A DNA stretch of 9,341 bases. Source: Gemmatimonas phototrophica (GTDB lineage Bacteria > Gemmatimonadota > Gemmatimonadetes > Gemmatimonadales > Gemmatimonadaceae). The stretch covers positions 1 to 9,341 of the forward strand of contig CAMBRJ010000076.1 in the NCBI GenBank assembly GCA_945870175.1, given 5' to 3'. Made by a program: the position numbers and the translations under genes. The number at the start of each line of letters is the position of its first letter. Position 1 is the first letter of the stretch. The notes below the pieces were generated by a model. That model saw only the letters and a program-made list of their open reading frames with translations. It made no database searches and was not told the origin of the DNA. Below are positions 4,833 through 9,341 of this stretch, in pieces.

Positions 4833-6188
4833 TCAGGCTTCCTGTGTGGTCATGATCCGCTCACGTGCACCCGTAGCGAAGAGTGTGAGCAGGGCCCCTG
4901 CCACCGCCAGCGCCGCGAGGAAAAGAAACCCGTAGTTCGCGCTGCCGGTGGCGGTTCGGATGCGGCCGATGATGTCCGGTCCGAAATGGCCACCGAGATT
5001 GCCGACCGCGTTGATCCAGGCAATACCGGCCGCTGCGGCCGTTTGCCGGAGGAAGGCGGTGGGCAACGACCAGAACGTGGCGAAAAACGACAGCACGCCG
5101 GACGTCACGAAGCAGAGGGCGATCAGCGCCGGCACCACGTGCGCACCGACGAGCACCAGCCCGACCAGCCCTGCCGCCGCCATGAGCAACGCGCCCGCCA
5201 CATGCTGATGCCGCGCGCCGGTGCGGTCGGAGCGCGCGCCGGCCCACACCATGACGACGCCGGCGGTGCCCCACGGGATCATGCTGAGCAGTCCGATCTC
5301 GAGGTACTCCGTCTTGCCGATGCCCAGCTCCTGCACGATGGTCGGCATCCAGAAGCTCACGCCATACAGCGAGAACGTGCCGGCCAGATACACGAGCGCC
5401 AGCACCCAGACGCGCCCACTGCGCAGCGCCTGCGCCGCACCGGTCGCGGCGACGCGCGCGGTGCCGTGCGCGGCTGTGTCCTCTTGGGCGAGTTGCGTGG
5501 TGATCGCGTGGCGCTGCTCTGGGGTGAGCCACGAGGCCTGCGCGGGTCGGTCGGGCAGCAAGCACCAGATGCCGATGCCGGCGATCATCGACGGGATGGC
5601 TTCGAGCACGAACAGCCAGCGCCATCCGCCCCAGCCACCCATGCCATCGGCATACTGCATGATCGCGCCCGACACGGGGGCCCCGATCACGTTGGCGGCG
5701 GCGACGGCGGTCATGAACAGCGCCACGGTGCGGGCGCGCTTGGCGGCGGGAAACCAGTAGGTGAGGTAGAGAATGATGCCCGGAAAGAATCCGGCTTCCG
5801 CGACGCCGAGCAGAAAGCGCAGCGCATAGAACCCGAACTCGAGCGGTGCGACACCGAAGAGCGCCGGCAGCGGTCCCCAGGGAATGCGGTCCACGAACGC
5901 GAACGCGCCGGAGATGATCGCCCAGGTGAACATGATGCGGGTAATCCACCGGCGCGCACCGAACTTCTCGAGGGCGAGGTTGCTGGGCACTTCGAAGAGG
6001 AAGTAGCCGAGAAAGAAAATGCCGGCGCCGAATCCGTACACCGCGTCGGAGAAGCCGAGGGCGGAGGCCATCTGCAATTTGGCGAAGCCAATATTGACGC
6101 GGTCGAGGAACGCCACGATGTAGCTCACGAACAGCAGCGGCAACAATCGACGCGCGGCGATGGCGAAGCCGGTTTCAGCGACGTTCAT
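4833..6188 (-). CDS. Major facilitator superfamily transporter, anion:cation symporter (ACS) type
   Basis: The 451-residue protein has about 12 hydrophobic segments and would sit in the inner membrane. Features typical of the ACS family are VAFLDRVNIGFAKLQM in the first transmembrane segment (Asp29, Arg30), GYFLFEVPSNLALEKFGARR across segment 2 and the following loop (residues 61-80), and LRFLLGVAEAGFFPGIILYL with the conserved-type Glu131, followed by YWFPAAKRAR. Family members import organic anions such as tartrate, phthalate or 4-hydroxyphenylacetate, usually with protons; the substrate here cannot be read from sequence. ATG 6188 overlaps the TGA of the N-acetyltransferase gene (ATGA), and there is no obvious Shine-Dalgarno, so translation is probably coupled. 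The coupling suggests that transporter and enzyme may share a substrate, which is inference. Confidence 0.9.
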   Translation of the reverse strand: MNVAETGFAIAARRLLPLLFVSYIVAFLDRVNIGFAKLQMASALGFSDAVYGFGAGIFFLGYFLFEVPSNLALEKFGARRWITRIMFTWAIISGAFAFVDRIPWGPLPALFGVAPLEFGFYALRFLLGVAEAGFFPGIILYLTYWFPAAKRARTVALFMTAVAAANVIGAPVSGAIMQYADGMGGWGGWRWLFVLEAIPSMIAGIGIWCLLPDRPAQASWLTPEQRHAITTQLAQEDTAAHGTARVAATGAAQALRSGRVWVLALVYLAGTFSLYGVSFWMPTIVQELGIGKTEYLEIGLLSMIPWGTAGVVMVWAGARSDRTGARHQHVAGALLMAAAGLVGLVLVGAHVVPALIALCFVTSGVLSFFATFWSLPTAFLRQTAAAAGIAWINAVGNLGGHFGPDIIGRIRTATGSANYGFLFLAALAVAGALLTLFATGARERIMTTQEA

Positions 6189-7045
6189 AGGGGGATGGTG
6201 GGCGTGAAATTCGCATCGAGAGCCCCGCACGCTTCGTAGCGCTGCAGCACGTCGGGGCCGAGCCCGAAGTCGTGCGCGAGCACGTGCCGGAGGGCGTCGC
6301 GGTTGAGCGGACGGACATCGGTGCCGTCGGCCGTGCGGTGATAGGGCACGGCCGATGACAGCACGAGAAATCCATCGGCGACATTGCGCCGCGCGTACGT
6401 GATTTCGTTGAAGCGTCCGAACCCGCGCGATCGTTCGTGCGCGGCGTCGAGAAACGCATGATCGATCGAGTCGATCATGAACCGGCACACGGTGTGCTCG
6501 GGACCGGGGGCGGCGCCGAAGCGCAGCAGGTGCGTGTCGCCGTCCATGGTCCAGGTGGTCGCGAAGGCGGGATCGGGATCGCGGTAGGGTCCGGCGAAGA
6601 GCGGTACGGGGCGCTGTGTGAGCGCCGACGCATCCACCAGCCAGTCGCGTCCGTCGATGGTCACCACCGTGCTGCCGTGCGTAATGATCCCCAGGTCGCG
6701 CATCGAGCCCGCGATGCGTCGTGCCGTGAAGCCGAGTGCGGTGACGAGCATGTACAGCGCATTGCTGGAGGACCAACAGGTGCCGCCGGTGCCGTGCGCC
6801 AGCCAGTGCTCGAAGAAATCGGCGGCCTGGGTGCCCGGCAGGGGCGGCGGGGCGGCCTCTCGCAGGGCGATGAGCTTGCGCACGTTGTCGAACGGCACGC
6901 GGCGGCACCACGCGGCGTAGACGGCCTTCAGGCACTCCAACGATGGTGGCGCGGGGGCGAGGCCGAGCTGCGCACACACGGCATCGCGCAGCGGCGTCGG
7001 CAGCGGCGTATCGTCGGCCGCCGCACACCAATCCGACGTGGTCAC
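6185..7045 (-). CDS. Arylamine N-acetyltransferase-like enzyme
   Basis: The 286-residue protein matches the arylamine N-acetyltransferase (NAT) fold, whose members move an acyl group from acyl-CoA to arylamines, hydrazines or amine intermediates via a catalytic Cys. The early motif VPFDNVRKL (50-58) corresponds to the family's PFEN motif. The triad is visible: Cys90 in GTGGTCWSSSNAL, His123 in THGSTVV, and Asp138 in WLVDAS. The 15-residue His-Asp spacing equals that in well-studied bacterial NATs. The usual Glu in the RGGxCxE context is not kept (TGGTCWS), so the family position may be peripheral and the substrate different. GTG 7045 overlaps the stop of the DUF3429 gene (GTGA) and gives a normal family length; a longer open frame to 7591 is only shadow sequence. 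It is the second gene of a four-gene operon. Confidence 0.87.
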   Translation of the reverse strand: MTTSDWCAAADDTPLPTPLRDAVCAQLGLAPAPPSLECLKAVYAAWCRRVPFDNVRKLIALREAAPPPLPGTQAADFFEHWLAHGTGGTCWSSSNALYMLVTALGFTARRIAGSMRDLGIITHGSTVVTIDGRDWLVDASALTQRPVPLFAGPYRDPDPAFATTWTMDGDTHLLRFGAAPGPEHTVCRFMIDSIDHAFLDAAHERSRGFGRFNEITYARRNVADGFLVLSSAVPYHRTADGTDVRPLNRDALRHVLAHDFGLGPDVLQRYEACGALDANFTPTIPL

Positions 7046-7485
7046 GCGATCGTGGGCCACAGCGCGAGACTGCACAGCGTACCGGCAACGGTCATACCGG
7101 TGCGCACGCGGGCGTTCCACGGTGGCAGCAGCCCTTCGCGCGACGCGGCGACGTCCCAAGCGAGCTGGATCCCCCCGCTGAGCATGAGCAGCCCGAGCGC
7201 CGCCTTGGGTGGCGCTTGCGGCAGGAGGGCGGCGAGTCCCACCACGGATGGCATCGCGGCGGCGACCATGCGCCACAGGTGTGGTGACTCGGGGGCACGC
7301 GCGAGCTCGGCCCCCCAGCGCGCGCCGCCCAGAAAGCTGAGCGTGAGGGCGGCATACACGAGAAAGGTCTGCACCGCGGCGTCGTGCAGTGCGCTCGTGT
7401 CGGGTGTGCCGTAGGCGATGGCCAGGCAGACGAGAAAGGGGACGAGCCCGGAGGCGCTGATCAGCCAGAAGGTGCGGGTAGGCAT
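7042..7485 (-). CDS. DUF3429 family membrane protein
   Basis: This 147-residue protein has four or five membrane segments: about 7-25, 38-55, 71-88, 94-110 and 126-145. The strongest family mark is LTLSFLGGARWGAEL (near 48-62), which corresponds to the FLGGxxWG motif of DUF3429 proteins. The N-terminal SASGLVPFLVCLAIAYG also fits the family's opening LGxxGLIPF. The function of this family is not known. ATG 7485 is the first gene of the minus-strand operon. Its stop overlaps the GTG start of the N-acetyltransferase gene, so the two are likely co-translated. No Shine-Dalgarno is evident before the start; instead a small inverted repeat (GGCGC 7486-7490, GCGCC 7498-7502) directly precedes it. 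Confidence 0.85.
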   Translation of the reverse strand: MPTRTFWLISASGLVPFLVCLAIAYGTPDTSALHDAAVQTFLVYAALTLSFLGGARWGAELARAPESPHLWRMVAAAMPSVVGLAALLPQAPPKAALGLLMLSGGIQLAWDVAASREGLLPPWNARVRTGMTVAGTLCSLALWPTIA

Positions 7486-7532
7486 GGCGCGAAGGTAGCG
7501 CCGACCTGCACCGTGCGGTATATGTGCACGTC
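7486..7532. promoter_or_regulatory. Very short divergent promoter region with inverted repeat
   Basis: Only 47 bases separate two divergent start codons, so promoters for the minus-strand operon and the aminotransferase must overlap here or lie within coding sequence. GGCGC (7486-7490) and GCGCC (7498-7502) form a short inverted repeat that could be an operator or a 5' hairpin. TATATG at 7519-7524 resembles a -10 element for the plus-strand gene and would place transcription start within a few bases of ATG 7533, implying a leaderless or nearly leaderless mRNA. No clear Shine-Dalgarno precedes either gene. No -35 is convincing. Confidence 0.3.
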
Positions 7533-8702
7533 ATGCCTACGACTGCCCAGCGTCTTTCCGTCTTTAGCGAATCGGTGATTCGCGCTACCACGCGCCTCGC
7601 GAATCAGCATGGCGCCATCAACCTGTCGCAGGGCTTTCCGGATTTCGATCCACCGGAAGTGTTGCTGGAGGGGCTGGAGCGCGCCACGCGCGGGCCGTTC
7701 CACCAGTATGCCGTGACGTGGGGCTCCCCGCGCTTCCGGACGGCACTGGCCAAGAAGATCTCGCACTTCAGCGGCCTCGAGGTCGACTCCGAGTCGGAAC
7801 TGGTGGTCACCTGCGGCAGCACGGAAGCGATGATGGTTGCCATGATGACGGCGTGCAATCCGGGCGACAAGGTGATCGTGTTCTCGCCATTCTACGAGAA
7901 CTATGCGGCTGACGCGATTCTCTCTGGGGCCGAGCCGATCTATGTGCCGCTGCATCCGCCGCACTTCAACTTCGACGAAGACGTGCTGGCCGCCGCGTTC
8001 GCCCAACGTCCGAAGGCGATCGTGGTGTGCAATCCGTCGAACCCCAGCGGCAAGGTGTTCACGCGCGACGAGCTGATGATCATCCTCAAGTACGCGCAGC
8101 AGTACGACACCTGGGTGATCATGGACGAGCCGTATGAACATATCATCTACGCGCCGCACACGCACACGTATTTCAACACGCTGCCGGGCGCGTTCGAGCG
8201 CACGATCACCTGCAATTCGCTCTCGAAGACGTACTCGATTACCGGCTGGCGGCTCGGCTATGTTCACGCGCCCGCCAGCGTGATCGCGCAGGCGAAGAAG
8301 GTGCACGATTTCCTCACCGTCGGTGCGGCGGCGCCGCTCATGGAAGCGGCGGTCGGCGCCCTCGAGCTGCCCGACTCGTATTACGAAGGCCTCACCGCGC
8401 TGTACCGCGCCAAGCGCGAGATCTTCCTCGACATTCTCCGCAGCACGGGGTTGCCGTTCACCGAGCCACAGGGTGCCTACTACGTCATGGTGGACATCAC
8501 GGCCCTCGGCTTTGCCAACGACACGCTGGCGTCCGAATGGCTGATCAAGGACATCGGCGTGGCCGGTGTGCCGGGCTCGAGCTTTTTCCGCGAGCCGGTG
8601 AATCATCTCATTCGCTTCCATTTCGCCAAGCGGGAAGAAACGCTCAGAGCAGCGGGCGAACGGCTGGCCGGACTGTCGGCACGGGTGAACGCGGGACGCT
8701 GA
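7533..8702 (+). CDS. Class I/II pyridoxal-phosphate aminotransferase (kynurenine/methionine aminotransferase-like)
   Basis: The 389-residue cytosolic enzyme is a fold-type I PLP aminotransferase that would exchange an amino group between an amino acid and a 2-oxo acid. Landmarks are the N-terminal INLSQGFPDFDPP (29-41), QYAVTWGSPRFRTALA, VVTCGSTEAM for phosphate contact, CNPSNPSGK with Asn170, MDEPYEH with Asp198 (pyridine nitrogen), NSLSKTYSITGWRLGY with the Schiff-base Lys232, and IRFHFAKREE with Arg361 for the substrate carboxylate. The length and the SQGFPDF and SLSKTYSITGWR motifs point to the kynurenine/glutamine-transaminase and methionine-aminotransferase branch rather than AspC. The exact substrate is uncertain. 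The frame opens at GTG 7524, but ATG 7533 fits the family start better. It is a single-gene unit divergent from the DUF3429 operon. Confidence 0.9.
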   Translation: MPTTAQRLSVFSESVIRATTRLANQHGAINLSQGFPDFDPPEVLLEGLERATRGPFHQYAVTWGSPRFRTALAKKISHFSGLEVDSESELVVTCGSTEAMMVAMMTACNPGDKVIVFSPFYENYAADAILSGAEPIYVPLHPPHFNFDEDVLAAAFAQRPKAIVVCNPSNPSGKVFTRDELMIILKYAQQYDTWVIMDEPYEHIIYAPHTHTYFNTLPGAFERTITCNSLSKTYSITGWRLGYVHAPASVIAQAKKVHDFLTVGAAAPLMEAAVGALELPDSYYEGLTALYRAKREIFLDILRSTGLPFTEPQGAYYVMVDITALGFANDTLASEWLIKDIGVAGVPGSSFFREPVNHLIRFHFAKREETLRAAGERLAGLSARVNAGR

Positions 8703-8768
8703 TCACAGAGAGAAAAAGAGAAAAGGAGGTCATGGGGGGTGGTTTTCCAGGCGCTGACTCTTTTTCTC

Positions 8769-8809
8769 GGCTCTTCGTGCTTTTGTGTGGGTGATTTGAG
8801 CGGGTCGTG
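8769..8809 (+). repeat. Inverted repeat, left copy (41 bp)
   Basis: This stretch, beginning GGCTCTTCGTGC, matches the reverse complement of 9301-9341 at 36 of 41 positions by my alignment. The core GTGTGGGTGATTTG is nearly identical in both. The right copy touches the window end, so the repeat may continue. The wording resembles widely dispersed non-coding repeats rich in CTTCGTG and GTGTGG. Confidence 0.85.
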
Positions 8810-8826
8810 CAGGTCGGTCCGCAGCC

Positions 8827-8896
8827 CCGGGCGATCGGCGGACATTCGCGCGGATCCGCGGGACAGCCGTTTCGTTCAGGAGTGTACCGAACAGCC
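8827..8896 (+). repeat. 70-bp direct repeat, copy A
   Basis: It starts CCGGGCGATCGGCGGAC and ends ACCGAACAGCC. It aligns without gaps to 8981-9050 with 66 of 70 bases identical, at an offset of 154 bases. It contains the 12-bp palindrome CGCGGATCCGCG (8849-8860). A short related fragment, GCGCGAATGCGCGCGGAT, follows at about 8910-8927. Confidence 0.92.
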
Positions 8897-8980
8897 GTAC
8901 CGCCGATTTGCGCGAATGCGCGCGGATGACCAGCACATGCATGGATGGGATGGTCGTGTACGACGAGTCGTCGCGCGGCG

Positions 8981-9050
8981 CCGGGCGATCGGCGGACCTT
9001 CGCGCGGATCCGCGGGACAGCCGTTTCGTTCCGGAGGTTACCGAACAGCC
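8981..9050 (+). repeat. 70-bp direct repeat, copy B
   Basis: This is the second copy of the 8827-8896 unit, with four substitutions and no indel. It carries the same palindrome CGCGGATCCGCG at 9003-9014. Perfect conservation of the palindrome in both copies suggests the repeat may act as a folded or protein-bound element. Confidence 0.92.
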
Positions 9051-9300
9051 TTCCCGTCCCGAGGGCCACAGTGTTCTCGGGCTGGCGGTAGGCGGCGATG
9101 CCGGGTGAGGACCACCGCTCGGGGATCCACGCCGACGTCCCGCACCGCACCGCGCGGCTCCGCGCGGCGTAAAGCCTGGAAACCGAGACGCGTCCCGCAA
9201 CTCCATTGGGCGCCGCGGCTCGACAGTCATCCACACTCGTGCCCGCGTGCCACCAGTACCGTACGCGCTTGCCCCTGTGAAGCGACGACGCGCACCTGCT

Positions 9301-9341
9301 CACAACCCACGCAAATCACCCACACGAAGGCACGAAGAGCC
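9301..9341 (-). repeat. Inverted repeat, right copy (reaches window edge)
   Basis: This is the reverse-complement partner of 8769-8809, with five mismatches in 41 bases. The two copies enclose about 490 bases that include the 70-bp direct repeats, so the whole could be the outline of a non-autonomous element or a cluster of dispersed repeats. Confidence 0.8.

Larger units (their letters stand above)
8703..9341. other. Non-coding, repeat-bearing intergenic region
   Basis: I see no credible gene in these 639 bases. The long minus-strand frame across 8644-9303 overlaps the aminotransferase end, and its translation merely repeats the DNA repeats. The region begins with a purine-rich stretch (GAGAAAAAGAGAAAAGGAGG around 8708-8728), then contains a 70-bp direct repeat pair, a perfect inverted CCGCGCGG pair with a 2-base loop (9150-9167), and an inverted repeat running to the window edge. 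No clear factor-independent terminator for the aminotransferase was found. Confidence 0.7.

Noticed and set aside
4533..6239. 568-residue plus-strand open frame
   Set aside because: It lies opposite the MFS gene, is rich in Gly/Arg/His/Glu with no domain pattern, and is a by-product of high GC.
6437..7414. 325-residue plus-strand open frame
   Set aside because: It overlaps antisense to the N-acetyltransferase and DUF3429 genes, both of which show family motifs.
7461..8621. 386-residue minus-strand open frame
   Set aside because: It is antisense to the aminotransferase, which has all catalytic residues; the shadow is Arg/His/Glu-rich and featureless.
8827..9050. CRISPR array
   Set aside because: There are only two copies of 70 bp, diverged, with an 84-base gap, no third regular repeat and no cas genes.
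8644..9303. 219-residue minus-strand open frame in the right-hand intergenic region
   Set aside because: It overlaps the aminotransferase end, and its repeated peptide only reflects the 70-bp DNA repeats. Composition is not protein-like.

Overview
The window looks like a chromosomal segment of a high-GC, Gram-negative-type bacterium. One counted line of core sequence, 5101-5160, is 70% G+C. The signal peptides, a lipobox and a PilT-type pilus motor fit a diderm. The gene styles (DUF4184 and DUF3429 membrane proteins, long GC-rich ORFs, overlapping start/stop codons) recall Gemmatimonadota, but this placement is an inference and no rRNA or marker gene confirms it.

Layout. At the left edge a PilT-like type IV pilus ATPase (1-945, minus, cut by the window) is divergent from a DUF4184 membrane protein (1198-2025, plus). 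At the other end of the core, four minus-strand genes form a tight operon read from 7485 down to 4072: a DUF3429 membrane protein, an arylamine N-acetyltransferase-like enzyme, an ACS-type MFS transporter and an exported TPR protein. They are joined by 4-base overlaps or a 2-base gap. Divergent from this operon is a class I PLP aminotransferase (7533-8702). The last 640 bases hold no credible gene. They contain a diverged 70-bp direct repeat and an inverted repeat whose right copy runs to the window edge.

The unusual part is 2020-4083, between the 3' ends of the convergent DUF4184 and TPR genes. It is flanked by a 14-bp direct repeat and is lower in GC (50% counted at 2341-2400). It contains (a) a two-gene segment that reads as an integron gene cassette, with a perfect GTTAGAC core at 2031-2037 and an attC-like folded site at 3418-3508, and (b) a minus-strand toxin-antitoxin pair in a second, probably older segment. 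No integron integrase is in the window, so this would be a cassette stranded at a non-integron site, or a small attC cluster without an integrase.

The cassette encodes two exported proteins. The first is a lipoprotein with an HExxH zinc-protease-type motif, interrupted by an in-frame amber codon. The second is an unrecognised secreted protein whose start overlaps the stop of the first gene. In the toxin-antitoxin pair the antitoxin is intact and the toxin is frameshifted. The core genes around the island are all intact, so the island looks like decaying accessory DNA, unless both lesions are assembly errors.
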